In this document: piece after piece, positions 26,829 to 35,471 of the stretch
Layout of the letters: each line of letters opens with the position of its first letter
Position numbering within the stretch: position 1 is the stretch's first letter
Source: Pseudomonadaceae bacterium
Lineage (GTDB): Bacteria; Pseudomonadota; Gammaproteobacteria; Pseudomonadales; Pseudomonadaceae
Length of the DNA stretch: 64,000 nucleotides
Direction of reading: 5' to 3'
Assembly (NCBI GenBank): GCA_900766265.1
Contig: CAAFUS010000018.1
Coordinates: 248,001 to 312,000, forward strand
Translations under genes and position numbers: made by a program
The notes under the pieces: generated by a model
Told to the model about the DNA's origin: nothing
Databases searched by the model: none
Seen by the model: only the letters and a program-made list of their open reading frames with translations

Positions 26829-27515
26829 ATGCATTCGCCCCTGCGCTATCTGCGGCTGGTACTCGCCCTCGCCGTCGGCGCCCCGCGGGCCCAGGCCAGC
26901 AGCCTGGCGGTGTACACCGAGGCCAGTCCCGAAGGTCTCGACGCCGCCCAGTACACCAGCGCGGTGACGGCGGAGGCCGCCGGCGAGCCCCTGTTCAACC
27001 ATCTGCTGGCGTTCAAGCCCGGCAAGATCGAACTGGAACCGCGCAACGGCAGCTCGCCTACGATCCCCAACCCGGCACTGGCGGCACAGATGCTGCAAGC
27101 GGACCTGGCCAAGGCCGGCATCACCCTGATCATCCGCGCGCTGGAATGGGGCGAGCTGCTCAAGCGCGCCAAGGCGGGCGAGCATGATCTGGTGCTGCTC
27201 GACTGGGCCGGGGACAACGGTGATCCGGACAACTTCCTCAGCCCCAACCTCAGCTGTGCGGCGGCCGAAACCGGAGAAAACCAGGCGCGCTGGTGCGACC
27301 CGACGTTCGAGGCGCTGATCGGCAAGGCGCGCGCGGCCAGTGACCCGGTCGCGCGCGCGTCGCTCTATCAGGAGGCCCTGGGTGTCTTTCACCGTCAGTC
27401 GCCCTGGATTCCCCTGGCGCATCCCAGGTTGTTCAATGTGCGTCGCACAACGGTCGAGGGCTACACCATCAGCCCGATGAGCAACAACAACTTCGCCAGA
27501 ACCCGCGTGCGGTGA
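26829..27515 (+). CDS. Shortened DppA-like binding protein with internal deletion
   Basis: A 228-residue frame that begins like a peptide-binding protein (signal peptide ending APRAQA, then SLAVYTEASPEGLDAAQYTS) but jumps around residue 78 from the N-terminal lobe straight to the C-terminal region (PNPALAAQMLQADLAKAGI, then LLDWAGDNGDPDNFLSPNLSC). About 300 central residues, including most of lobe II, are missing, yet the frame is intact and AGGAG still precedes the ATG. By position it corresponds to PA4502. It is probably a decaying gene caught after an in-frame deletion; a functional mini-protein cannot be excluded. Confidence 0.7.
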   Translation: MHSPLRYLRLVLALAVGAPRAQASSLAVYTEASPEGLDAAQYTSAVTAEAAGEPLFNHLLAFKPGKIELEPRNGSSPTIPNPALAAQMLQADLAKAGITLIIRALEWGELLKRAKAGEHDLVLLDWAGDNGDPDNFLSPNLSCAAAETGENQARWCDPTFEALIGKARAASDPVARASLYQEALGVFHRQSPWIPLAHPRLFNVRRTTVEGYTISPMSNNNFARTRVR

Positions 27516-27567
27516 GGGCGCAGCACCGCAGCGGCTAACTGGCCGGCGCGGATAACAAGAAACGCAC

Positions 27568-27592
27568 CCGCCAGGGCCACGAGCCCCGGCGG
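27568..27592 (+). terminator. Hairpin between the shortened dppA and dppB
   Basis: CCGCCAGGGC and GCCCCGGCGG form a 10-base stem with one mismatch around a CACGA loop, 28 bases before the dppB start. In a binding-protein to permease junction such hairpins often stabilise the upstream message or reduce permease expression; no T-run is present. Confidence 0.45.
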
Positions 27593-27620
27593 CTGGCTTA
27601 ACGAGGAGTGACTCACCACG

Positions 27621-28631
27621 ATGTTTAGTTTCGTCATGCGCCGGCTGGGGTTGCTCATCCCCACGTTCTTCGGCGTCACCCTGCTCACTTTCGCGCTGAT
27701 CCGGCTGATCCCGGGCGATCCGGTCGAAGTGATGATGGGCGAGCGCCGGGTCGACCCGGAAATGCACGCCCAGGCGATGGAGCGCCTCGGCCTGAACAAG
27801 CCCCTCTACGCCCAATACCTCGACTACATCGGCAAGCTCGCCAAGGGTGATCTGGGCGAATCGCTGCGAACCCGCACCAGCGTCTGGGACGAATTCACCA
27901 CGCTGTTTCCGGCTACCGTGGAACTGGCTCTGGCGGCGCTGTTCTTCGCCGGCACCCTTGGCCTGCTGGCCGGCGTGATCGCCGCCCTCAAGCGAGGCTC
28001 TGTGTTCGACCACGGGGTGATGGGGCTCTCGCTCACCGGCTATTCGATGCCGATCTTCTGGTGGGGCCTGATCCTGATCATGTTCTTCTCGGTGAACCTC
28101 GGCTGGACACCGGTCTCAGGGCGCATCGACCTGCTCTACGACATCGAGCCGGTAACCGGCTTCATGCTCATCGACACCCTGCTCTCCGACGAAGAAGGCG
28201 CCTTCCTCAACGCGCTGCGCCACCTGATCCTGCCGGCCATCGTGCTGGGCACCATTCCTTTGGCGGTCATCGCCCGGATGACCCGCTCGGCGATGCTCGA
28301 AGTCCTGCGCGAGGACTACGTCCGCACCGCCCGCGCCAAGGGCCTGTCGCCCAAGCGCGTGGTGTTCGTCCATGCCCTGCGCAACGCGCTGATTCCGGTG
28401 CTGACGGTGTTCGGCCTGCAGGTCGGCGCGCTGCTCGCCGGCGCTGTGCTGACCGAGACGATCTTCTCCTGGCCAGGCATCGGCAAGTGGTTGATCGAGT
28501 CGATCGGCGCACGCGACTACCCGGTGGTGCAGAACGGCATCCTGCTGGTCGCCTGCCTGGTCATCCTGGTCAACTTCACCGTGGACATCCTTTATGGCCT
28601 GGCCAACCCACGCATTCGCCACCAACGCTGA
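27621..28631 (+). CDS. dppB: Dipeptide ABC transporter permease DppB
   Basis: Inner-membrane permease, 336 residues, about six helices, with the N-terminal MRRLGLLIPTFFGVTLLTF helix, the large periplasmic loop near residues 30-95 and the EAA-type coupling motif in the REDYVRTARAKGLSPKRVV segment (near residue 230) that contacts the ATPases. GAGGAG precedes the ATG. First gene of dppBCDF, 12 bases from dppC. Confidence 0.96.
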   Translation: MFSFVMRRLGLLIPTFFGVTLLTFALIRLIPGDPVEVMMGERRVDPEMHAQAMERLGLNKPLYAQYLDYIGKLAKGDLGESLRTRTSVWDEFTTLFPATVELALAALFFAGTLGLLAGVIAALKRGSVFDHGVMGLSLTGYSMPIFWWGLILIMFFSVNLGWTPVSGRIDLLYDIEPVTGFMLIDTLLSDEEGAFLNALRHLILPAIVLGTIPLAVIARMTRSAMLEVLREDYVRTARAKGLSPKRVVFVHALRNALIPVLTVFGLQVGALLAGAVLTETIFSWPGIGKWLIESIGARDYPVVQNGILLVACLVILVNFTVDILYGLANPRIRHQR

Positions 28632-28643
28632 AGGAGGCCGCCG

Positions 28644-29555
28644 ATGAATACCGTCGAAACCCTGCCGGCTGCCGAGCCGACGCCCTACTACCCGTCGCCG
28701 CTGCGCGAATTCTGGAGCGCCTTCTGCCACAACAAGGGCGCGCTGGCGGGCCTGCTGTACATGCTGATGCTGGTCTTTTGCGCGCTGTTCGCGCCCTGGG
28801 TCGCGCCCTACAGCCCCAGCGAGCAGTTCCGCGATTTCCTGCTGACCCCTCCGGTCTGGGCCGAGGGCGGCACTGCGCGGTTCCTTCTGGGCACCGATGA
28901 ACTGGGCCGCGACATGCTTTCGCGGCTGATTCACGGTGCGCGACTGTCGCTGCTGATCGGCCTGGCGTCGGTGGTCTTCTCGCTGATTCCCGGGATTCTG
29001 CTCGGCCTGCTTGCCGGCTTCTCGCCGAACCGGCTCGGCCCCTTCATCATGCGCCTGATGGACATCATGCTGGCGCTGCCCTCGCTGCTGCTGGCGGTGG
29101 CCATCGTCGCCATCCTCGGCCCCGGCCTGATCAACACCATCTTCGCCATCGCCATCGTCTCGCTGCCCTCCTACGTGCGCCTGACCCGTGCGGCGGTGGT
29201 GACCGAACTCAACCGCGACTACGTCACCGCCTCGCGCCTGGCCGGTGCTGGCACCCTGCGACTGATGTTCGTCAGCGTGCTGCCCAACTGCATGGCGCCG
29301 CTGATCGTGCAAGCGACGCTGAGCTTCTCCTCGGCGATCCTCGATGCCGCGGCGCTGGGTTTCCTCGGCCTGGGCGTGCAACCGCCGACGCCCGAGTGGG
29401 GCACCATGCTGGCCTCAGCGCGTGACTACATCGAACGGGCCTGGTGGGTCGTCTCGCTGCCGGGGCTGGCAATTCTGCTCAGCGTGCTGGCGATCAACCT
29501 GATGGGCGACGGCCTGCGCGATGCGCTGGACCCGAAACTCAAGAACGCGGCGTGA
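28644..29555 (+). CDS. dppC: Dipeptide ABC transporter permease DppC
   Basis: Second permease subunit, 303 residues, with the OppC/DppC N-terminal domain (FWSAFCHNKGALAGLLYML) and the LGTDELGRDMLSRLIHGARLSL signature, ending in the ATPase-coupling loop NRDYVTASRLAGAG. AAGGAGG lies upstream of ATG 28644. An 87-base gap separates it from dppD. Confidence 0.96.
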   Translation: MNTVETLPAAEPTPYYPSPLREFWSAFCHNKGALAGLLYMLMLVFCALFAPWVAPYSPSEQFRDFLLTPPVWAEGGTARFLLGTDELGRDMLSRLIHGARLSLLIGLASVVFSLIPGILLGLLAGFSPNRLGPFIMRLMDIMLALPSLLLAVAIVAILGPGLINTIFAIAIVSLPSYVRLTRAAVVTELNRDYVTASRLAGAGTLRLMFVSVLPNCMAPLIVQATLSFSSAILDAAALGFLGLGVQPPTPEWGTMLASARDYIERAWWVVSLPGLAILLSVLAINLMGDGLRDALDPKLKNAA

Positions 29556-29642
29556 GGGCTGGAGCATGATCATTTCCCAGACCGTAACGAGCGCTATGCG
29601 CCGACGCGCCTGCGTGACCACACTTATTTTGGAGACCCGCCC

Positions 29643-30671
29643 ATGAGCCTCCTCGAAATCCAGAACCTGTCGGTGCGCTTCGGCGATGCCAGCGCGCCAC
29701 CGGTTGTCGACGGCCTCGACCTTTCTGTGGACGAGGGCGAGGTCCTCGCCATCGTCGGCGAGTCCGGCTCCGGCAAGTCCGTCACCATGATGGCCCTGAT
29801 GGGATTGATCGACGCGCCCGGCAAGGTCAACGCCGCCCGCCTGCAGTTCGCCGGGCAGGACCTGCTGTCACTCAAGGGCCGCCAGCGGCGCCGACTGATC
29901 GGCAAGGACCTGGCCATGGTCTTCCAGGACCCGATGACCGCGCTGAACCCCAGCTACACCGTCGGCTTTCAGATCGAGGAGGTGCTGCGCCAGCACCTCG
30001 GACTCAAGGGCAAGGCGGCGCGCCAGCGCGCGCTGGAGTTGCTCGAGCGGGTCGAAATACCGGCCGCCGCCAGCCGCCTCGATGCCTATCCGCATCAGCT
30101 TTCCGGCGGCATGAGCCAGCGCGTGGCGATCGCCATGGCGATTGCCGGTGAACCTAAACTGCTGATCGCCGACGAACCGACCACCGCGCTGGACGTGACC
30201 ATCCAGGCGCAGATCATGGACCTGCTGCTCCACCTGCAACGCGACCAGAACATGGCGCTGATCCTCATCACCCACGACCTGGCCGTGGTCGCCGAGACCG
30301 CCCAGCGCGTCTGCGTGATGTATGCCGGCCAGGCGGTGGAAATGGGCGAGGTGCCGACCCTCTTCGAGGCGCCCGCCCACCCTTACACCGAGGCGCTGCT
30401 CGCCTCGATTCCCGAGCATTCCGACACACCACGGCTGGCGACGCTGCCCGGTATCGTCCCGGGCCGCTACGACAGGCCGTCCGGCTGCCTGCTCTCGCCC
30501 CGCTGCCCCTACGCGCAGCCGCGCTGCCAGGAGCGCCCGGCGCTGGAGCCTTATGATCGCGGCGCGGTGCGCTGCTTCTTCCCGCGCAACATGGCCGCTG
30601 GCGAGACGCCGCGGGTATTGCCGCAAGCCCAACGCCCGAGCCGCCCCGCAGGAGACCTTCATGCACACTGA
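29643..30671 (+). CDS. dppD: Dipeptide ABC transporter ATP-binding protein DppD
   Basis: ATPase subunit, 342 residues. Walker A GESGSGKS, signature LSGGMSQRVAIAMA, Walker B LLIADEPTTALD and the H-loop THDLAVVAE are all intact. The C-terminal oligopeptide/dipeptide extension with a four-cysteine iron-sulphur-type cluster (CLLSPRCPYAQPRCQ ... CFF) is present. Its last 11 bases overlap the start of dppF. Confidence 0.96.
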   Translation: MSLLEIQNLSVRFGDASAPPVVDGLDLSVDEGEVLAIVGESGSGKSVTMMALMGLIDAPGKVNAARLQFAGQDLLSLKGRQRRRLIGKDLAMVFQDPMTALNPSYTVGFQIEEVLRQHLGLKGKAARQRALELLERVEIPAAASRLDAYPHQLSGGMSQRVAIAMAIAGEPKLLIADEPTTALDVTIQAQIMDLLLHLQRDQNMALILITHDLAVVAETAQRVCVMYAGQAVEMGEVPTLFEAPAHPYTEALLASIPEHSDTPRLATLPGIVPGRYDRPSGCLLSPRCPYAQPRCQERPALEPYDRGAVRCFFPRNMAAGETPRVLPQAQRPSRPAGDLHAH

Positions 30672-31680
30672 ACACACGGCTCCGGATAGCGTGCTCTCTG
30701 CTCGCGACCTGACGCGCCACTACGAGATCTCACGCGGCTTGTTCAAACCAACCGCGACGGTCCGCGCGCTCAACGGCGTTTCCTTCGAACTGCAGCCCGG
30801 CGAGACCCTGGCGGTGGTCGGCGAATCCGGTTGCGGCAAGTCGACCCTGGCCCGGGCCTTGACCCTGATCGAGGAACCGACCTCCGGCTCGCTGCAGATC
30901 GCCGGCCAGGAAGTGGCCGGCGCCGACAAGGCCGCCCGCAAGCAGCTGCGTAAGGACGTGCAGATGGTCTTCCAGAACCCCTATGCCTCGCTCAACCCGC
31001 GGCAGAAGATCGGCGACCAGCTCGGCGAACCCCTGCTGATCAACACCTCGCTGTCGCGTGCCGAACGGCGGGAGAAGGTCCAGGCGATGATGCAGCAGGT
31101 CGGCCTGCGACCTGAGCATTACCAGCGCTACCCACACATGTTCTCCGGTGGTCAGCGCCAGCGCATCGCCCTGGCCCGGGCAATGATGCTGCAGCCCAAA
31201 GTGCTGGTGGCGGACGAACCGACCTCAGCGCTGGACGTCTCGATCCAGGCGCAGGTGCTGAACCTGTTCATGGACCTGCAGGACGAGTTTCGTACCGGCT
31301 ACGTGTTCATCTCCCACAACCTGGCCGTGGTGCGCCACGTGGCTGATCAGGTTCTGGTGATGTACCTGGGCCGGCCGATGGAAATGGGTCCGGCGGAACT
31401 GATCTACAGCCGCCCGTTGCATCCCTATACCCAGGTTCTGCTGGCGGCGACCCCGAGCATCCGGCGCAACCCGGAGAAACCACGGATCAGGATCGCCGGA
31501 GAACTGCCCAACCCCCTCGATCCGCCGTCGGGCTGCGTCTTCCACAAACGTTGCCCGTACGCGACCGAGCGTTGCCACAGCGAAGTCCCCGAGTTCCGTC
31601 CGCTGGACCAGCGTCAGGTTGCCTGCCATTACGCGGAAGACGTCGCGCAACGGCTGGCCTCCACGTCAGCAACCGCCTAA
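30661..31680 (+). CDS. dppF: Dipeptide ABC transporter ATP-binding protein DppF
   Basis: Second ATPase subunit, 339 residues, with Walker A GESGCGKST, signature FSGGQRQRIALARA, Walker B VLVADEPTSALD and the C-terminal CVFHKRCPYATERC cluster. ATG at 30661 overlaps the end of dppD by 11 bases and is preceded by AGGAGA. The frame is open about 340 bases further upstream but that part is antisense-like shadow within dppD. Last gene of the dpp operon. Confidence 0.96.
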   Translation: MHTEHTAPDSVLSARDLTRHYEISRGLFKPTATVRALNGVSFELQPGETLAVVGESGCGKSTLARALTLIEEPTSGSLQIAGQEVAGADKAARKQLRKDVQMVFQNPYASLNPRQKIGDQLGEPLLINTSLSRAERREKVQAMMQQVGLRPEHYQRYPHMFSGGQRQRIALARAMMLQPKVLVADEPTSALDVSIQAQVLNLFMDLQDEFRTGYVFISHNLAVVRHVADQVLVMYLGRPMEMGPAELIYSRPLHPYTQVLLAATPSIRRNPEKPRIRIAGELPNPLDPPSGCVFHKRCPYATERCHSEVPEFRPLDQRQVACHYAEDVAQRLASTSATA

Positions 31681-31818
31681 ACGAGGCCCTGCCGGATCGC
31701 TCGAGCTCCGCTTCATCTCCATCATGTCGTTCGTACGCGCGCGGGTACGGCTGGTCCCATCACCGCAGCGCCCCGCTATAGAAGGGCTCGCCCGGCGGCC
31801 AACAGGCGACTGAAATGT

Positions 31819-31837
31819 CTTGCAATAAACTTGCAAG
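31819..31837. promoter_or_regulatory. Palindrome CTTGCAA-N5-TTGCAAG
   Basis: Perfect 7-base inverted repeat with a TAAAC spacer, about 130 bases before the TonB receptor start. It has the form of a dimeric repressor or activator operator; the regulator is unknown. Confidence 0.4.
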
Positions 31838-31914
31838 CGAGACGGTGCAAGGCTTACAGCTCACTTGACGGCCCGTGCCAGGCGATAAATTGGGCGTACC
31901 CACCAAAGGCGATT

Positions 31915-31933
31915 GCGAATGATTATCATGCGA
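31915..31933. promoter_or_regulatory. Candidate Fur box
   Basis: GCGAATGATTATCATGCGA matches 13 of 19 positions of the Fur consensus GATAATGATAATCATTATC, including the whole core AATGAT-ATCAT. It lies 31 bases before the receptor ATG, consistent with iron repression of the receptor and perhaps the following genes. Confidence 0.7.
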
Positions 31934-31963
31934 CTCCTAATTACATCCGTAAGGAGTTCGAAC

Positions 31964-34168
31964 ATGCCATCGCCTCTCGCCCGTTCTGCTGTCGCCGGTA
32001 CGGTGCTGGGCTGCAGTCTCTGCGCCCTCGCTCAGGAAAATCCGGTCACGCTGGGCACCACGGTGGTGACGGCCTCGGGCTTCGAACAAAAAGTGACCGA
32101 CGCGCCTGCGAGTATCAGCGTGATCAGTGCCGAGGAGCTGCAGCGCAAGCGGTACAACAACCTGGCCCAGGCACTGGGCGACGTGGAAGGCATCGACATC
32201 GGCCAGGGCACCGGCAAAACCGGCGGTCTGAACATCAGCATTCGCGGCATGCCGAGCCAGTACACCCTGATCCTGATCGACGGGCGTCGCCAGAATGCGG
32301 CCGGTAACGTCACCCCCAACGGCTTCAACGAGACCAGCACCAGCTTCATGCCGCCGCTATCGGCTATCGAGCGCATCGAAGTCATTCGCGGTCCGATGTC
32401 GACGCTTTACGGTTCCGATGCCATGGGTGGCGTCATTAACATCATCACCAAGAAGGTCGCCAACGAATGGGGTGGTTCCCTGACCCTGGATCAGACTTTC
32501 CAGGAAGACCGTAACTTCGGCGATACACGTAATGCCAGCCTGTACGCAAGCGGGCCGTTGATCGACAACCTGCTCGGCTTGCAGCTGCGCGGCAGCGTAT
32601 TCGACCGGGACGAGTCTGACCTGTCCTACGGTAACGGCGTGGAGGTCAGCAAGCGCGGCCCATCTCCGGTCGACGGGCGTGTACATAACATCGGCGCACG
32701 CCTAAACCTGACGCCTCACGAGAACCATGATCTCGCGCTCGATGTGGAGCGTGGCCGTCAGGTTTACAACAACGACGAATGCCAGCTCGGCACGCTGGAC
32801 GGCCTGAATAACAGCTGCACGGCTCCTTCCACCAACGCCAGCGGCTATGCCGACGAGTTGCGCTTCGAGCGCGAGCAGTTCGCGCTGACCCACACTGCGC
32901 GCCTGGGCTTCGGGACTCTGGACTCCAGCCTGATGCACAACACCACCGAAACCATCGGGCGTACCATTCCGGGCACCATCGGGACCCCGACATCCGTACC
33001 CGGTGCGATTGGCGGTGCCGCCCGGGAACTTGAGACCACCAACCTCGTGTTCGATAGCAAACTCGTCGCGCCGATCGGCGAATCCCATATCGGCACGGTC
33101 GGCGCTCAATGGTGGAAAGCCGAGATGACCGATGGCATCGCCCAGACCGACTTCGAGCAGAAGACCTGGGCATTGTTCGCCGAAGACGAATGGCGCCTGC
33201 GCGACGATCTGTCGCTCACCCTGGGCGCCCGCTACGACGATCACGAGGCGTTCGGTGGCCACGTCAGCCCTCGTGCCTACTTGGTCTGGAATGCCGCTGA
33301 CAGCTGGACGTTCAAAGGCGGCGTCAGCCGCGGTTACCGCACTCCGGACCTGAACGACCTTCATGGTGGCATCAACGGTGCTACCGGCCAGGGCGCGATC
33401 ATCACCATCGGCAACCCGAACCTGGATCCGGAAACCACCACCAGCACGGAATTCGGCGTCTACTTCGACAATCTGGCCGGCTTCAATGCCAACGCCACTC
33501 TCTTCCACAACAAGTTCAAGGACAAGATAGCCGCTGGCGACCCGATCTCGGACCCACTGTGCGCAGGCAACAACGGTGGCACCTGCTCGCAGCAGACCAA
33601 CGTCGACGAAGCGGTGACCCAAGGTCTGGAACTGGCGGGAAGCTGGCAGTTCGCGCCGGCCTGGACGCTGAGCGCCAACTACACCTACACGGATAGCGAG
33701 CAGAAGAGTGGGGACAACAAAGGCGAGCCTCTCACCAATACTCCGGAACACCTGGCCAATGCCCAAGTGCGCTGGCAGACCACGGACCGCCTCAATCTGT
33801 GGCTGAAAAGCGAATACCGTGGCGAACGGTCGCGCTTCACCTCCAGGTACGACAACCTGGCCAATGCCAACGGCAGCTATTCCACCAACCAGTCGATCTA
33901 CGACACCCTGGGTAAGAACACCAAGGCCTATACGCTGTTTCACCTGGGCGGCTCGTTCAGGGCTTCGGAGAACGTGACGCTCAACGCCACGATCTACAAC
34001 CTACTGGACAAGGACTTCGTCAGGGGTCGGGCCTATACCACCTATTCCAACAACGGTGTGCCCAACGGTACTGCCTATGGCACCGACTATTATCAGAGCA
34101 CCCAGTCCACCACTGGCACCCTGGAAGAAGGCCGCCGCCTCTGGCTGTCCGCCAACTTCACGTTCTAA
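31964..34168 (+). CDS. TonB-dependent outer-membrane receptor (siderophore type)
   Basis: A 734-residue receptor: signal peptide (cleavage near LCALAQ), TonB-box-like segment followed by the plug domain (residues ~40-165: TTVVTASGFEQKVTDAPASI, IEVIRGPMSTLYGSDAMGGV) and a 22-strand barrel ending in the terminal Phe of WLSANFTF. The plug is closest by eye to the CirA/FepA catecholate class. AAGGAG precedes ATG 31964, and a Fur box lies just upstream, so iron-repressed uptake of a ferric chelate is the likely role. The ligand cannot be read. A strong terminator-like hairpin follows, so downstream genes may have their own promoter. Confidence 0.9.
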   Translation: MPSPLARSAVAGTVLGCSLCALAQENPVTLGTTVVTASGFEQKVTDAPASISVISAEELQRKRYNNLAQALGDVEGIDIGQGTGKTGGLNISIRGMPSQYTLILIDGRRQNAAGNVTPNGFNETSTSFMPPLSAIERIEVIRGPMSTLYGSDAMGGVINIITKKVANEWGGSLTLDQTFQEDRNFGDTRNASLYASGPLIDNLLGLQLRGSVFDRDESDLSYGNGVEVSKRGPSPVDGRVHNIGARLNLTPHENHDLALDVERGRQVYNNDECQLGTLDGLNNSCTAPSTNASGYADELRFEREQFALTHTARLGFGTLDSSLMHNTTETIGRTIPGTIGTPTSVPGAIGGAARELETTNLVFDSKLVAPIGESHIGTVGAQWWKAEMTDGIAQTDFEQKTWALFAEDEWRLRDDLSLTLGARYDDHEAFGGHVSPRAYLVWNAADSWTFKGGVSRGYRTPDLNDLHGGINGATGQGAIITIGNPNLDPETTTSTEFGVYFDNLAGFNANATLFHNKFKDKIAAGDPISDPLCAGNNGGTCSQQTNVDEAVTQGLELAGSWQFAPAWTLSANYTYTDSEQKSGDNKGEPLTNTPEHLANAQVRWQTTDRLNLWLKSEYRGERSRFTSRYDNLANANGSYSTNQSIYDTLGKNTKAYTLFHLGGSFRASENVTLNATIYNLLDKDFVRGRAYTTYSNNGVPNGTAYGTDYYQSTQSTTGTLEEGRRLWLSANFTF

Positions 34169-34184
34169 TCCAAGCTGTAGCGCC

Positions 34185-34214
34185 GAACGCCACCGACGGG
34201 TGGCGTTCTTCGTT
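34185..34214 (+). terminator. Terminator after the TonB receptor
   Basis: Perfect 10-base stem GAACGCCACC / GGTGGCGTTC with a GACG loop, followed by TTCGTT. It starts 17 bases after the stop codon. Confidence 0.75.
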
Positions 34215-34231
34215 AGGACGCGCAAGAGGCG

Positions 34232-34267
34232 CCAACGGCATGGTCAAACGAGAATGTATGCCGTTGG
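34232..34267. repeat. Inverted repeat CCAACGGCAT / ATGCCGTTGG
   Basis: Two perfect 10-base arms separated by 16 bases, in the 127-base gap between the receptor terminator and the PepSY gene. No T-run follows. It could be an operator or a structured leader for the PepSY-flavoreductase genes. Confidence 0.45.
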
Positions 34268-34340
34268 TAAATTCTTAGTATTCGCGTCGCGTCAGGCCTA
34301 GAATTCTCACCTCTTCGCGACACCCATAACAAGGAAACCC

Positions 34341-34937
34341 ATGCCGCGACTCTGGTTTGGCACCCTGCGCCAGTGGCACTGGATCAGCTCCGCGCTGTGT
34401 CTGGTGGGCATGCTGCTTTTCGCGATCACCGGCATCACCCTCAACCACGCCGCCAGCATCGAAGCCCGCCCCCAGGTGCATCATCACCAGGCGCGCCTGC
34501 CCGAGGCCCTGCAGCGCGCCCTGCTGGACGATCCGCCAAGCCGGGGCCTGCCCGCGACGCTACGCGGCTGGCTGGAAAGCGAGCTGGACATCTCGCTCGC
34601 CGGGCGCGAGGCCGAGTGGTCCCACGGCGAGCTCTACGTAGCCCTGCCCCGCCCGGGCGGCGACGCCTGGCTGAGTCTGGACCTGGGCAGCGGCGAGCTG
34701 GAATACGAGCGCACGGACCGGGGCTGGATATCCTGGTTCAACGACCTGCACAAGGGCCGCCATACCGGGCTCGCCTGGAGCCTGTTCATCGACGTCTTCG
34801 CCGTCGCCTGCGTGCTCTTTAGCCTCACCGGACTGCTGCTCCTGCAACGCCACGCCGGCGCCCGCCCCGGCACCTGGCCGTTGGTAGGCGCCGGCCTGGT
34901 GATCCCCGTTCTGCTGGCCCTGCTATTCATCCACTGA
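34341..34937 (+). CDS. PepSY-associated transmembrane protein
   Basis: A 198-residue inner-membrane protein of the PepSY_TM type: helix at residues ~12-35 (HWISSALCLVGMLLFAITGITLNHAA), a periplasmic stretch with a PepSY-like segment (DAWLSLDLGSGELEYERTDRG), a conserved LHKGRHTGLAWSLFIDVFA helix near residue 135 and a final C-terminal helix. Members of this family occur with siderophore receptors and are thought to take part in ferric-chelate reduction or heme-linked electron transfer. AAGGAAA precedes the ATG. It starts a tight gene set with DUF2271, DUF4198 and flavoreductase genes (spacers of 10, 14 and 7 bases). Confidence 0.83.
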   Translation: MPRLWFGTLRQWHWISSALCLVGMLLFAITGITLNHAASIEARPQVHHHQARLPEALQRALLDDPPSRGLPATLRGWLESELDISLAGREAEWSHGELYVALPRPGGDAWLSLDLGSGELEYERTDRGWISWFNDLHKGRHTGLAWSLFIDVFAVACVLFSLTGLLLLQRHAGARPGTWPLVGAGLVIPVLLALLFIH

Positions 34938-34947
34938 AGGACTCGTG

Positions 34948-35457
34948 ATGCGTAAACACCTGCTGTTGCCTCTCGCGCTGTGCAGCACGTCGCTGATGGC
35001 GGCGGATCTGGAGCTCGGCGTGGAAATCCCTCGTCTTCAGGTGGCCGAATACCACCGCCCCTACGTGGCGATCTGGCTGGAGCGACCCGACCAGACCCAC
35101 GTCGCCAACCTCGCCGTCTGGTACGACACCAAGCTCAAGGACAAGGAAGGCGAAAAGTGGCTCAAGGACCTGCGCCAGTGGTGGCGGCGCAGCGGCCGAA
35201 GCCTGGAAATGCCGGTGGACGGCATCAGCGGCGCGACCCGTGCCGTCGGGGTGCACAAGCTGATCTATTCGGACGGGCAGGCGCCGTTCAAGGATCTGCC
35301 AGCTGGCGATTACCGCGTGGTAGTCGAAGCCGCCCGCGAAGTAGGTGGCCGCGAGCTGCTGCGCCTGCCCTTCAGCTGGCCGCCCATGCAGGCCGCCACC
35401 GAACAGGCCCAGGGCGAAAGCGAACTGGGCACCGTTACCCTCACGCTCACACCCTGA
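34948..35457 (+). CDS. DUF2271 periplasmic protein
   Basis: A 169-residue exported protein (signal peptide MRKHLLLPLALCSTSLMAAD). The mature part, with the motifs EIPRLQVAEYHRPYVAIWLE, VWYDT and DGISGATR, matches what I know of DUF2271, a family of unknown function found beside PepSY and TonB-receptor genes. ATG 34948 has AAGGA 6 bases upstream; a GTG one codon earlier is possible. Position suggests a periplasmic part in the same iron or redox process. Confidence 0.8.
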   Translation: MRKHLLLPLALCSTSLMAADLELGVEIPRLQVAEYHRPYVAIWLERPDQTHVANLAVWYDTKLKDKEGEKWLKDLRQWWRRSGRSLEMPVDGISGATRAVGVHKLIYSDGQAPFKDLPAGDYRVVVEAAREVGGRELLRLPFSWPPMQAATEQAQGESELGTVTLTLTP

Positions 35458-35471
35458 CGAAGGACGCCCCC

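Larger units (their letters stand above)
31681..31963 (+). promoter_or_regulatory. Intergenic region and promoter of the TonB receptor
   Basis: 283 bases between dppF and the TonB receptor. No gene seen. It is noticeably less GC-rich toward its right end. It contains a 7-base inverted repeat CTTGCAA-TAAAC-TTGCAAG at 31819-31837 and a Fur-box-like site at 31915-31933. No terminator for dppF was recognised. Confidence 0.6.

Noticed and set aside
21027..27515. Recombination scar or mobile element behind the three dppA-like genes.
   Set aside because: No insertion-sequence ends, transposase or target-site duplications were seen; ordinary paralogy and the same multi-dppA layout in P. aeruginosa explain it.
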